From Actinomycetota bacterium (GTDB lineage: Bacteria > Actinomycetota > Acidimicrobiia > Acidimicrobiales > Ilumatobacteraceae), in the NCBI GenBank assembly GCA_009704065.1, contig WLEX01000002.1:1-22615 (forward strand): a stretch of 22,615 bases of DNA, written 5' to 3'. The translations under genes and the position numbers were made by a program. This document shows, piece after piece, positions 1 to 7,580 of this stretch; position 1 is the first letter of the stretch; each line of letters opens with the position of its first letter. A model generated the notes under the pieces. That model was not told where the DNA came from. It made no database searches and saw only the letters and a program-made list of their open reading frames with translations.

Positions 1-434
1 ACTTCATCTGCCATAGGGAAGCGACGACGCGTTGCGAAAATTTCGCGCGCATCACACACGGTGACGTGGTACCCGAGAATCTTTGCCACGCGGGCTAGAG
101 CTGCTGTGAAATCGACAGCACCAAAAATCCACATGAGTGGTGGTGGAGAAAAACTTTCGATGAATACCTGAACAGTTGCGGTGTCGACAAGATCTTCTGG
201 AGTCGATTGACCTTCGGGACCGTAATGACGCACCAACGTGCGACCGGCTTCTAGTTCGCCAATGGCATCGCGCGAAACAACACGATCAATCTGCTCGTTA
301 CCTAATGTTCCAGCAACTACTTCAGTAGGTGTAACCACCATGGTGTTACCAGTTCCTGGACCTTCGACAACCGTGACTAGTGCAACGGGAGAATTGTCGC
401 GAACTAAAGAAGCAAATATGTCGTAGGCAGACAT
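1..434 (-). CDS. XdhC/CoxI family protein with Rossmann domain, 3' end cut by window
   Basis: The frame is open from an ATG at 434 to the left edge, giving about 144 residues of a longer protein. It begins MSAYDIFASLVRDNSPVALV, the typical opening of the XdhC_CoxI domain. After about residue 95 it passes through SFSPPPLMWIFGAVDFTAAL into a Rossmann-type fold (LGYHVTVCDAREIFATRRRF), as in the XdhC C-terminal domain. The N-terminal lobe is degenerate: the positions where relatives read SGGCVE and LTCGG here read LGNEQI and VDTATV. The family helps deliver or sulfurate the molybdenum cofactor for xanthine dehydrogenase and CO dehydrogenase enzymes. It starts two bases after the stop of the short XdhC protein upstream and is clearly in the same operon. 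The true C-terminus is not visible. Confidence 0.85.
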   Translation of the reverse strand, partial: MSAYDIFASLVRDNSPVALVTVVEGPGTGNTMVVTPTEVVAGTLGNEQIDRVVSRDAIGELEAGRTLVRHYGPEGQSTPEDLVDTATVQVFIESFSPPPLMWIFGAVDFTAALARVAKILGYHVTVCDAREIFATRRRFPMADE

Positions 435-436
435 GG

Positions 437-754
437 CTACCACTGCAAAGGTTGGATAAAGAGGTGGATGATGCCGCCACAGGTAAGACCAACAGCAAAT
501 GCATCGTCATCGGAGTATCCGAAAGTAACAACGCGGCTGGGCTGTTCGCCGGCCAAGATTGCTAACGCTTCGGTCACCACTGCACTCTCCACGCATCCAC
601 CGCTTACAGAACCGCTTACTTCACCATCTTCAGTAACGGCCATTGCTGCGCCAGCACCGCGGGGCCCAGACCCTTCAATATCGACAACGCGCGCTACAGC
701 AACGCGTTTGCCTGCCTTATTCCAGCGGTCGATGTCGTCGAGTAGTTCACGCAT
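437..754 (-). CDS. Short XdhC/CoxI family protein (N-terminal domain only)
   Basis: A 105-residue protein starting MRELLDDIDRWNKAGKRVAV. It is a complete XdhC_CoxI domain: GSGPRGAG near residues 28-35, GSVSGGCVE near 47-55 and VGLTCGG close to the end, all hallmark motifs of XdhC/CoxI proteins. It lacks the Rossmann C-terminal domain, which is supplied by the next gene. The ATG at 754 was chosen over an upstream TTG because it begins the recognisable domain and overlaps the coxE stop by 8 bases, fitting translational coupling. The inferred role is maturation of the molybdenum cofactor of the hydroxylase encoded at about 6.2-9.9 kb. The family call is secure; the exact biochemical step is not. 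Confidence 0.85.
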   Translation of the reverse strand: MRELLDDIDRWNKAGKRVAVARVVDIEGSGPRGAGAAMAVTEDGEVSGSVSGGCVESAVVTEALAILAGEQPSRVVTFGYSDDDAFAVGLTCGGIIHLFIQPLQW

Positions 755-1871
755 GATTAATGACCTTAGTGAGATGGACAAGGGCATCGAGAGAATGTCC
801 CTCGACGAACTCATCAACGTAGGGCAATGCGGCTGCCATTCCTCTGGCAAGGGGGGCGTACCCGGGTGTGACCTTCAGGGGGTTTACCCAGACGGTGCGA
901 AAGGAAACACGATGCAGGCGCTGCATTTGTTCGGCAAGGACCTCTGGATCGCCACGATCCCAACCGTCAGACAAAATCACCACGATGGCGCCTCGTGCCA
1001 TGCCACGTACGCCCCATTGGTCGTTGAAGAGCCGCAGAGTCTCGCCAAGGCGAGTGCCACCGCTCCAGTCGCGTACTTGTTCGCCGGTTGCGCGCAATGC
1101 GCGGTCTGGATCTTTCGACGACAGCTCTCGTGTGACACGAGTGAGTCGAGTACCAAGCGTGAATGCTTCTACTTTTTGGCGACCTGCAACACCTGCGTGT
1201 ACGAATCGCACGAGTGCTCGTGCATAAGGCTCCATGGAGCCGCTCACATCGAGAAGGAAAATAATGCGACGCGGCTTAACGCTTGGCGTGGTCCACTTGC
1301 GGCGCATTGGTTCTCCACCCGCTGCCAACGATGCGCGTACGGTTGCGCGCATATCGGGACGCCGACCACGCGAACGCGTAGGAGTATGACGTAACGATGG
1401 ACGGGGAGCACCAGCAAGGCGTAACGATTCCATGAAACGTTGTGCCTGTTTCATTTCGTCATCGGTGTAATCGGCGAAGTCTTTATTGCTCAGTGTTTCA
1501 ACACCAGAGAATCGCAAGGTAATGCTGGGTTCATCGGACGCTTCTGCGTTGCCATCGGCTGCACCGTCTTCTTCATCGCTATCGAGTGCCAGTGTGATGT
1601 GCTGCACTTCTTCATCGGGTGCATACGGAGATTCTTTGTGTTCCCAGAACACTGCAAATGCACGATCGAATGAATCGATATCTTCGGGACGTCGCACCAA
1701 TGTTGCGCGTGCTGCCCAGTACACCGATGATCGTTCGGTGATACCCACCAACGACAAAGCGTTCATAAAGGTGAGAACAGAATCGAGTGGAGCAGGAATT
1801 TCGAGTGAGCGTAAAACGCGTGAGAATGCAACGGCGAGGCGTTCAGCATCTGACTCGAGAGTAAACGACAT
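747..1871 (-). CDS. coxE: CoxE-like VWA domain protein
   Basis: A 374-residue protein of the CoxE family. The N-terminal half is helical with an acidic, low-complexity stretch near residues 98-115. The C-terminal half is a von Willebrand A domain with a full metal-ion-dependent adhesion site: DVSGS at 208-212, a threonine at 273 in GGTRLGE, and an aspartate at 302 in LSDGWDRGD. In CO dehydrogenase clusters CoxE works with the AAA+ ATPase CoxD in posttranslational assembly of the molybdenum active site. The gene starts two bases after the coxD stop and overlaps the XdhC gene after it, so coxD, coxE and the XdhC pair form one tightly coupled unit. Length is typical for the family. Confidence 0.9.
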   Translation of the reverse strand: MSFTLESDAERLAVAFSRVLRSLEIPAPLDSVLTFMNALSLVGITERSSVYWAARATLVRRPEDIDSFDRAFAVFWEHKESPYAPDEEVQHITLALDSDEEDGAADGNAEASDEPSITLRFSGVETLSNKDFADYTDDEMKQAQRFMESLRLAGAPRPSLRHTPTRSRGRRPDMRATVRASLAAGGEPMRRKWTTPSVKPRRIIFLLDVSGSMEPYARALVRFVHAGVAGRQKVEAFTLGTRLTRVTRELSSKDPDRALRATGEQVRDWSGGTRLGETLRLFNDQWGVRGMARGAIVVILSDGWDRGDPEVLAEQMQRLHRVSFRTVWVNPLKVTPGYAPLARGMAAALPYVDEFVEGHSLDALVHLTKVINHA

Positions 1872-1873
1872 GG

Positions 1874-2797
1874 TTATCCGTGCAGTAGGCCACGCTCGAA
1901 AGCGTGTTGCACAATGCCGGCAATGCCATGATCGCGCACTCTGTTTTGGTCTTCACGATATTTGAGCACTGTGCCGAGTGTTTGTTCAATAACCGTCTCG
2001 TCAATTTCGGTAACACCAAGGCGACCAAGTGCAGTTGCCCAATCGATTGTTTCAGCAACACCAGGTGGCTTATACAAACTGATGCCACGCAGTGCTTCAA
2101 CAGCACCGGCAACTTGGCGTGTGAGAACTTCGCTTGCTTCAGGAACACGGAGATGCACAATGGAAACTTCACGGTCGAAGGTGGGGTGTTCGACCCAGTG
2201 GTATAAACAACGACGCTTCAATGCATCGTGCACATCACGTGTGCGGTTTGAAGTAAGAATCACGATGGGTGGAGTAGTGGCTTTGAATGTTCCAATTTCA
2301 GGAACGGTGACCTGGAAATCAGAGAGCACTTCTAAGAGGTATGCCTCGAACTCGTCATCGGCACGGTCGATTTCGTCGATGAGCAAAACAGGTGCGGGGC
2401 CAGTGCCATGATCGATTGCGCGAAGCAGTGCGCGCTTCAACAGAAAGCGCTCGTCGTACAGCTGGCCTTCGAGGTCTGCTGTATTGGTAGTGCGTGCTTC
2501 GCCGGTTGCTTCAGCAGCACGAAGGTGGAGCAATTGGCGCGAGTAGTCCCAGTCGTACACCGCTTGCGCAGCATCGATGCCTTCGTAACACTGCAAGCGA
2601 ATGAGTTCGGTTCCCTGCCAGCGAGCAATTGTTTTTGCTAGCTCGGTCTTGCCCACTCCGGCTTCGCCTTCGAGAAACAAAGGACGTCCGAGTGACAAGG
2701 ACAAAAACACTGCGGTCACGAGGCCTTCGTCGGCCAAGTAGCCGTTTGCTGCTAAACCAGCAGCGACATCAGATGTGGAAGAGGCATCAATAGGCAC
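1874..2797 (-). CDS. coxD: MoxR/CoxD family AAA+ ATPase
   Basis: A 307-residue MoxR-type AAA+ ATPase. Walker A is GEAGVGKT at 44-51, Walker B is VLLIDEIDRAD at 137-147, sensor 1 is LTSN near 181-184, and an arginine-rich segment ALKRRC follows at about 192-197. CoxD-type ATPases are thought to act as chaperones with CoxE during maturation of the CuSMo or MoCo site of CO dehydrogenase-like enzymes; here that role is inferred from the adjacent coxE and XdhC genes. The start is a GTG, directly preceded by AGAG. The FAD oxidoreductase gene ends 24 bases upstream, so the two may be co-transcribed. Confidence 0.9.
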   Translation of the reverse strand: MPIDASSTSDVAAGLAANGYLADEGLVTAVFLSLSLGRPLFLEGEAGVGKTELAKTIARWQGTELIRLQCYEGIDAAQAVYDWDYSRQLLHLRAAEATGEARTTNTADLEGQLYDERFLLKRALLRAIDHGTGPAPVLLIDEIDRADDEFEAYLLEVLSDFQVTVPEIGTFKATTPPIVILTSNRTRDVHDALKRRCLYHWVEHPTFDREVSIVHLRVPEASEVLTRQVAGAVEALRGISLYKPPGVAETIDWATALGRLGVTEIDETVIEQTLGTVLKYREDQNRVRDHGIAGIVQHAFERGLLHG

Positions 2798-2821
2798 CTC
2801 TAGAGCGTAGGGGCGCAGACG

Positions 2822-4228
2822 CTATGAGTCCCACCCGAGGCCGAGGCGATCGAGTGAGCGCAGCCACAAATTGCGGTTTCCGGTCTTATCTTCGTGGTCG
2901 AGTGACCATCGCGTGGCTTGGATACCCAAGAACCGGAATGGCTCTGGTGGGAATGGCAATGGCTTTGTGCGCACAAATTCGGTGGCGGTAGCGCGCGTGC
3001 GGCGACCATCGATGAGATCGAGCATGACCTCGGCGCCAAAGCGTGACGAAGCAACGCCGAGACCTGTATAGCCAAGTGCGTATGTAACGCGTCCACCCAT
3101 TGCTTTGCCCCAGAACACGCAGAACCTGCTGCATGTATCGATAGCGCCACCCCACATGTGTGAGAAACGAACACCTTCGAGTTGAGGGAACGTTTCAAAG
3201 AAGTGTTTCGACAGGCGAGCCCATGATTCGGGTCGGGATTCGTTTTCTTGACGCACTTTTCCAGCGAAGAAGTAAATGGTGTCGTAACCGCCCCACAAAA
3301 TACGGTTGTCTTCAGTGAGTCGGTAATAGTGAAACTGATTCGGAATATCGCTGAGGCCTTGGCGACCTTTCCAACCAATCGAATCGAGTTGTTCTGGTGT
3401 GAGTGGTTCGGTGACCATGCAATAGTCGTACACAGGTGCAATGTAATTACTTAAACGCTTGAGTACTGGTTTGAATGCGTTGGTTGCGAGTGCAACTTTG
3501 CCCGCACGAATACGACCAAGTGGAGTGGTGACCATGACTCCAACGCCATCGCGTTCGATAGAAGTGGCTTTTGTGTCTTCGTAAATACGAACACCCAACG
3601 ATTCGGCGGCAGCTTTGAGACCCCACACCAAACGAGCTGGATCCATAAGAGCCGCAGTGTCTCGTCGCCATAACCCCCCGATATAAATCGGGGACTTCAC
3701 TTCAGCTTGCATGGCTTCGCGATCTAGCCATTCCACTTTCTGACCGAGCTTGCGCAAGTGTGCGTAATCATCACGCAGTTCGTCGAGATAGGAAGCGGGG
3801 TGCGCGGTAGTTGCAACATCGATTGCACCTGTTCGTTCCCAATCGCAGTCGATGTTGTATCGACGAACAGCATCTTCAATGTCATTTAAGTTCTTGAGGC
3901 CAAGCTCTTCGAGCACGGCCACTTCATCGGGGAAGCGTTCTTGTGCATTCGCGATGCCGTGTGTGAGAGAAGAATCGACAAAGCCGCCATTGCGACCACT
4001 TGCTGCCGAGCCCACTTCGTGGGCGTCGATGAGTACTACGTCGCGAGAGGGGTCACGTTCTTTGGCAAGAATTGCTGTCCAGAGGCCGGTGTATCCACCG
4101 CCCACGATGCAGAGGTCGCACAGTTCTGTGCGAACCAGTGTTGGATTCGAATCGGGTTCGTCGACGTCTTCATACCAGTAGGGATATGTATCTGCGTCGG
4201 CGATCGCGTCGAGATGACGCTCGTCCAT
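2822..4228 (-). CDS. FAD-dependent oxidoreductase of the DAO family
   Basis: A 468-residue flavoprotein. The dinucleotide-binding GGGYTG lies at 43-48, followed by an acidic LIDAHEVG strand end and SGRNGGF, all typical of D-amino-acid oxidase (DAO) type enzymes such as glycine/sarcosine oxidases and gamma-glutamylputrescine oxidase. The C-terminal part has the second FAD motif GYTGLGV. The likely reaction is oxidative deamination of an amine or amino acid, with the substrate unknown. No polyamine or glycine-cleavage genes lie nearby. The ATG at 4228 is preceded by a good Shine-Dalgarno sequence, AAGGTGGTG, five bases upstream. The gene heads the minus-strand run that continues into coxD, and is divergent from the SDR gene. 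Confidence 0.85.
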   Translation of the reverse strand: MDERHLDAIADADTYPYWYEDVDEPDSNPTLVRTELCDLCIVGGGYTGLWTAILAKERDPSRDVVLIDAHEVGSAASGRNGGFVDSSLTHGIANAQERFPDEVAVLEELGLKNLNDIEDAVRRYNIDCDWERTGAIDVATTAHPASYLDELRDDYAHLRKLGQKVEWLDREAMQAEVKSPIYIGGLWRRDTAALMDPARLVWGLKAAAESLGVRIYEDTKATSIERDGVGVMVTTPLGRIRAGKVALATNAFKPVLKRLSNYIAPVYDYCMVTEPLTPEQLDSIGWKGRQGLSDIPNQFHYYRLTEDNRILWGGYDTIYFFAGKVRQENESRPESWARLSKHFFETFPQLEGVRFSHMWGGAIDTCSRFCVFWGKAMGGRVTYALGYTGLGVASSRFGAEVMLDLIDGRRTRATATEFVRTKPLPFPPEPFRFLGIQATRWSLDHEDKTGNRNLWLRSLDRLGLGWDS

Positions 4229-4284
4229 GGTTTCACCACCTTGTGACTCTCAGGCTATCGCACGAGGCTGATTACCATGAGCAG
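4229..4284. promoter_or_regulatory. Divergent spacer between FAD oxidoreductase and SDR genes
   Basis: These 56 bases separate two divergent genes and must hold their 5' signals unless transcription begins inside a coding region. The leftward gene has a clear ribosome binding site here (AAGGTGGTG on the minus strand). No convincing -35/-10 pair stands out for either direction. The rightward SDR gene lacks a strong ribosome binding site; a short out-of-phase ATG reading frame begins eight bases before its start. Confidence 0.35.
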
Positions 4285-5031
4285 ATGGAATTAGGTCTCA
4301 TAGGGAAAACAGCGGCAATTGCGGCCGGTACAGCGGGTCTGGGGCTCGGTACAGCAAAGGCTTTGGCGGCCGATGGTGTGCAGGTAGTGGTGTGCGGACG
4401 TGACGAGGCCCGTTTGGCCTCTGCATTGTCGGAGATTGGCCATGGAGCCCAAGGGTTCATATGCGATGTGTCAACCGATGTTGGAGGACGCACTTTCGCA
4501 GATACAGCTATCGCCATGCTCGGACACATCGACATTTTGGTGGCCAATGGTGGGGGACCCCCTCCTGGTGGTTTTGCCCACACTCCCGAAGATGCCTATC
4601 TCGATGCTCTGCAAAAGAACCTGTTGTCGGTTGTTGCCATGTGTCAGGTGGCAGTGCCGCCGATGCGCGAACGTGGATGGGGCCGCGTACTTGCAATTAC
4701 TTCTGTTGCAGTGCGACAGCCAATGAACAATCTGATCTTGTCGAATACAGCCCGTGCTGGTGTGACCGGGTTTTTGAAAACGCTTGCACGCGAAGTGGCG
4801 GGCGACGGTGTCACAGTAAATTCCATTCAGCCGGGAACTCACGCCACCGATCGCATTACGCAGTTGTACGGCGCCAACCCCGATGTGAAGGCGATGGGAA
4901 TTCCTGCAGGAATCATGGGTGATGCCGATGACTTTGGCCGCATTGGTGCATTTATGTGCAGCGAGTCTGCAAAGTTCATGACCGGTGTGCAGTTGCATGT
5001 CGATGGCGGTTCATACGCGGGTCTGTTGTAA
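4285..5031 (+). CDS. Short-chain dehydrogenase/reductase with atypical active site
   Basis: A 248-residue classical-size SDR. The nucleotide-binding region reads AIAAGTAGLGLGTA near residues 11-24, the acidic DV at 61-62 follows strand 4, NGGG stands at the NAG position (88-91), and the serine of the catalytic set is S140 in AITSVA. The tyrosine and lysine of YxxxK are replaced: position 153 is serine and 157 is arginine (SNTAR). A subgroup of FabG-like SDRs with SNxxR-type motifs is known, so this is probably a real family state, not decay. The open frame extends upstream to 4072, but that part overlaps the FAD gene and is not SDR-like, so the ATG at 4285 is preferred. Substrate unknown. Confidence 0.85.
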   Translation: MELGLIGKTAAIAAGTAGLGLGTAKALAADGVQVVVCGRDEARLASALSEIGHGAQGFICDVSTDVGGRTFADTAIAMLGHIDILVANGGGPPPGGFAHTPEDAYLDALQKNLLSVVAMCQVAVPPMRERGWGRVLAITSVAVRQPMNNLILSNTARAGVTGFLKTLAREVAGDGVTVNSIQPGTHATDRITQLYGANPDVKAMGIPAGIMGDADDFGRIGAFMCSESAKFMTGVQLHVDGGSYAGLL

Positions 5032-5040
5032 GTTCGCATC

Positions 5041-5334
5041 ATGCTTCATCACATAGTTTTGTTTACATGGAATGACAAAGTTCCTGCTGGTCACCCTGCA
5101 ATTGCTGCAAACGAATTGCGCCAATACGCAGCAACTCTCGATGGGCTTGTGTCATACCACTGTGGACCTAATGCAGGCCATACTCCTACGGCTGCTGACT
5201 TTGCAGTGTCTGCAGTATTCGAAGATGTTGCCGCATGGCACGCATACGACACAGCAGACGAACACAATCGCATTCGTGCCGAGATTTTTGGCCCCTATGT
5301 GGCTACTCGGTCAGTGATTCAGTTCGACAGTTGA
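5041..5334 (+). CDS. Dabb (stress-responsive A/B barrel) domain protein
   Basis: A 97-residue single-domain protein starting MLHHIVLFTWNDKVP, the characteristic first strand of the Dabb ferredoxin-like barrel. It also has VSAVFEDVAAWHAYDTADEH, and the C-terminal part matches family length (about 95-100). Such proteins form dimeric alpha/beta barrels; some have catalytic or ligand-binding roles, but function cannot be predicted from sequence alone. It lies nine bases after the SDR stop and is probably co-transcribed with it. Its 3' end overlaps the convergent PAP2 gene by 16 bases. Confidence 0.85.
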   Translation: MLHHIVLFTWNDKVPAGHPAIAANELRQYAATLDGLVSYHCGPNAGHTPTAADFAVSAVFEDVAAWHAYDTADEHNRIRAEIFGPYVATRSVIQFDS

Positions 5335-6233
5335 TTAGTGGGCGGGTGGCCCTTTTCCCACCAGTTACTGATCGCCCACGCAATCAGTACAACACCCCAT
5401 CCGGCAATGCAATCGATCACGTAGTGTTCGCCAAAGTACACGAGCGTGAGTGCCATACACAGGGGGTAAACAAGTACGACTATTCGTACCCAACGTGCTG
5501 CGTGACGAGTGAACCATAAGGCAACAAGAAGAGACATGCCTGCATGAAGTGATGGCATGGCGGCAACGGCGTTTAATACTGCTGCTCCACGATCGAGGGT
5601 TTGGGAAACTGTTTTGAGATGTAACTCCCACCATCCGCGGCCAGTGATGCGTTCAATGCGGGGCATGTACTGAGCTTTCGATGACATCCAAGGAGGAGCC
5701 GCGGGAAACGCGATAAATGTAAGAACCGCTATTCCAAGTGTGAGCGAGAATCGGCGGACGTACTGAGTCCACTCGTTTCGCTTCCGTAATCGCAACATCA
5801 CTAACGGCAACACAGGAAACACAAAATGAGTCATGTACAACACGGCACCAACCACGTCGTACCAGCGCACATCGAGTGGTACATAGAGATGATGTTGCAA
5901 CCAGATGCCAGGATCATGACCCCAAAAGAGAAAACGATCGATATCTCGCAACCATGTGTAGTTAACGGGAATTCCCCATTGGTCGGCGGTGCCTCGGCTG
6001 TAGTCGTACAGCATGTACATCGCTACGAGAATGAGCCAGTCACGAACAGTCTGGAATAGCTCTGACTTGGTGCGTCCAATAGATGACACTAGGAATGCAG
6101 ACAACATCCACAGTAAAACTGCAATGCGATCTACAGGTATGCCGTGGGCAAAGATGCTCCACACAAACACTGCAAGAAATGCAGTGAAGACATATGGTCT
6201 GAAATTGCCGAGCGTGAACTCGGAATTCGACAT
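5319..6233 (-). CDS. PAP2 superfamily (inositolphosphotransferase-like) integral membrane protein
   Basis: A 304-residue protein with about seven or eight hydrophobic segments. The PAP2 signature is partial: MPSLH at 226-230 and H270/D274 in FGEHYVID provide the catalytic histidines and aspartate. The KxxxxxxRP motif and the arginine of the third motif are absent. This pattern fits the PAP2_3 branch related to AUR1/Ipt1 inositolphosphoryl transferases better than classical phosphatidate phosphatases. The enzyme would act on a phospholipid or polyprenyl-phosphate substrate in the membrane. It begins eight bases after the coxM stop, so it is probably the last gene of the coxLSM transcript; a functional link is not obvious. 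Confidence 0.85.
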   Translation of the reverse strand: MSNSEFTLGNFRPYVFTAFLAVFVWSIFAHGIPVDRIAVLLWMLSAFLVSSIGRTKSELFQTVRDWLILVAMYMLYDYSRGTADQWGIPVNYTWLRDIDRFLFWGHDPGIWLQHHLYVPLDVRWYDVVGAVLYMTHFVFPVLPLVMLRLRKRNEWTQYVRRFSLTLGIAVLTFIAFPAAPPWMSSKAQYMPRIERITGRGWWELHLKTVSQTLDRGAAVLNAVAAMPSLHAGMSLLVALWFTRHAARWVRIVVLVYPLCMALTLVYFGEHYVIDCIAGWGVVLIAWAISNWWEKGHPPTNQLSN

Positions 6234-6241
6234 GGCGGGAT

Positions 6242-7066
6242 TTAGTGGCTAGAAGACTCGAGAGCGCGACGCACTAGAACTTGCGACAAGTGCACGCGGT
6301 ATTCGGCACTTGCATTGAGGTCTGATTGTGGTTCAGCTTCAGCAGCTGCCAATTTCGATGCATCGGCGATGCTTGCTCCACCAGCAATGGCAGTAGCAAC
6401 GCTGGTTGCGAGAATAGGAACAGATCCCATGTTCACCAGTGCAACACCTGATTCGGTGCCGCGCTTCCATGCTGCAACGCCAACAATTGCCCAGTCTTGT
6501 GCACGACGATTGAACTTCTGAAAGCCCCAGGTTGCACCGTTCATTTTGGGAACGCGAATCTCGGTGAGCATTTCATCGGGAGCTAACGCTGATTCAAGAA
6601 ATCCTGTGTAGAAATCTGTTGCAGCGATTTCGCGTGTGCCGTTCGGGCCTTGTGCAACGTATGTTGCGCCAAGAGCAAGAGTGGTAGCAGGCAAGTCTGA
6701 TGCAGAGTCTGCGTGTGCAATGGAACCACCAATGGTGCCGCGGTGACGAACTTGTGGATCGCCTACGTGGCTGGCTGCAAAAGCGAGAAGCGGTGCATGC
6801 TCGGCAAGAATGGGGGACTTCTCAACATCCATGTGGCGTGTAAGTGCGCCAATGGCAATGTGGTCACCGGCATCGCGAATGTAAGAAAGGTCTTGCAAAC
6901 GTGCAATGTCGACCAAGACTGCTGGCTGTGCAAGACGAAGCTTCATGAGTGGCAACAAGCTGTGGCCGCCCGCTAAAAACTTTGCATCGTCGCCGTATTG
7001 GCCAACGAGCGAGATTGCTTCGGCGGCTGATGTGGCGCGCTTGTAATCGAATGGTGCAGGAATCAT
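6242..7066 (-). CDS. coxM: CoxM-like FAD-binding medium subunit of Mo hydroxylase
   Basis: A 274-residue FAD subunit of the xanthine dehydrogenase / CO dehydrogenase family. The two FAD motifs are AGGHS at 32-36 and TIGGS at 111-115, and the CO dehydrogenase flavoprotein C-terminal domain follows. It takes electrons from the iron-sulfur subunit to FAD and on to an external acceptor. The ATG at 7066 is preferred to an upstream in-frame start because it begins the conserved MIPAPFDYKR and has GGAG seven bases upstream. It starts 13 bases after the coxS stop. Confidence 0.93.
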   Translation of the reverse strand: MIPAPFDYKRATSAAEAISLVGQYGDDAKFLAGGHSLLPLMKLRLAQPAVLVDIARLQDLSYIRDAGDHIAIGALTRHMDVEKSPILAEHAPLLAFAASHVGDPQVRHRGTIGGSIAHADSASDLPATTLALGATYVAQGPNGTREIAATDFYTGFLESALAPDEMLTEIRVPKMNGATWGFQKFNRRAQDWAIVGVAAWKRGTESGVALVNMGSVPILATSVATAIAGGASIADASKLAAAEAEPQSDLNASAEYRVHLSQVLVRRALESSSH

Positions 7067-7079
7067 GTAGGGCTCCGAC

Positions 7080-7541
7080 TTACTTTGTGGCGTTGGCGCA
7101 TGCGAGCACCGACTTGACGATGTTGTGATATCCGGTGCAACGGCACAGGTTTCCTTCGAGACCAAGGCGCACTTCGTCTTCGGTGGGGTTTGGATTCTCG
7201 TTCAGAAGTCCGATCGACGCCATGACCATGCCTGGTGTGCAATATCCGCACTGCAAGCCGTGGTTTTCCATGAAGGCTTTTTGCATAGGGTGCATTTCGC
7301 CGTTTTGTGCGAGACCTTCGATTGTTGTGACAGAGCCGCCATCGGCCTGCACTGCAAGGACGGTGCAACTCTTTACTGATTCACCATTGAGGTGAAGCGA
7401 GCAAGCGCCACAGCTTGACGTGTCGCAACCAATGTTGGTTCCGGTGAGACCGAGAGTTTCGCGGACGTATTGCACGAGAAGTGTGCGTGGTTCCACGTCG
7501 TCTTCGCGTGTGGTTCCGTTGACGGTAATGCTGACCTTCAT
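7080..7541 (-). CDS. coxS: CoxS-like [2Fe-2S] small subunit of Mo hydroxylase
   Basis: A 153-residue protein with the two [2Fe-2S] clusters of molybdenum hydroxylase small subunits. The plant-ferredoxin-like cluster uses Cys39, 44, 47 and 59, and the C-terminal helical cluster uses Cys98, 101, 133 and 135, with the classic [11 protein letters not shown] and LCRCTGY contexts. It passes electrons from the molybdenum centre in CoxL to FAD in CoxM. The ribosome binding site AAGGA lies eight bases before the ATG. All eight ligands are present, so the subunit looks functional. Confidence 0.95.
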   Translation of the reverse strand: MKVSITVNGTTREDDVEPRTLLVQYVRETLGLTGTNIGCDTSSCGACSLHLNGESVKSCTVLAVQADGGSVTTIEGLAQNGEMHPMQKAFMENHGLQCGYCTPGMVMASIGLLNENPNPTEDEVRLGLEGNLCRCTGYHNIVKSVLACANATK

Positions 7542-7580
7542 AGTGGGTTCCTTTGTGTGTAGTTCTGTAGAGAGTGTGAG

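Noticed and set aside
468..1394. A 308-codon plus-strand open frame opposite coxE and the XdhC gene
   Set aside because: The translation is low-complexity with no domain, and it is fully antisense to two clear genes; it reflects the third-position composition of the real genes.
4072..4284. Upstream extension of the SDR reading frame by 71 codons
   Set aside because: The extension overlaps the divergent FAD oxidoreductase gene, is arginine-rich noise, and the SDR fold starts properly at the ATG at 4285.
4277..4294. Short ATG frame (ATG AGC AGA TGG AAT TAG) just before and into the SDR gene as a regulatory leader peptide
   Set aside because: Only five codons with no ribosome binding site; chance is the simpler explanation.
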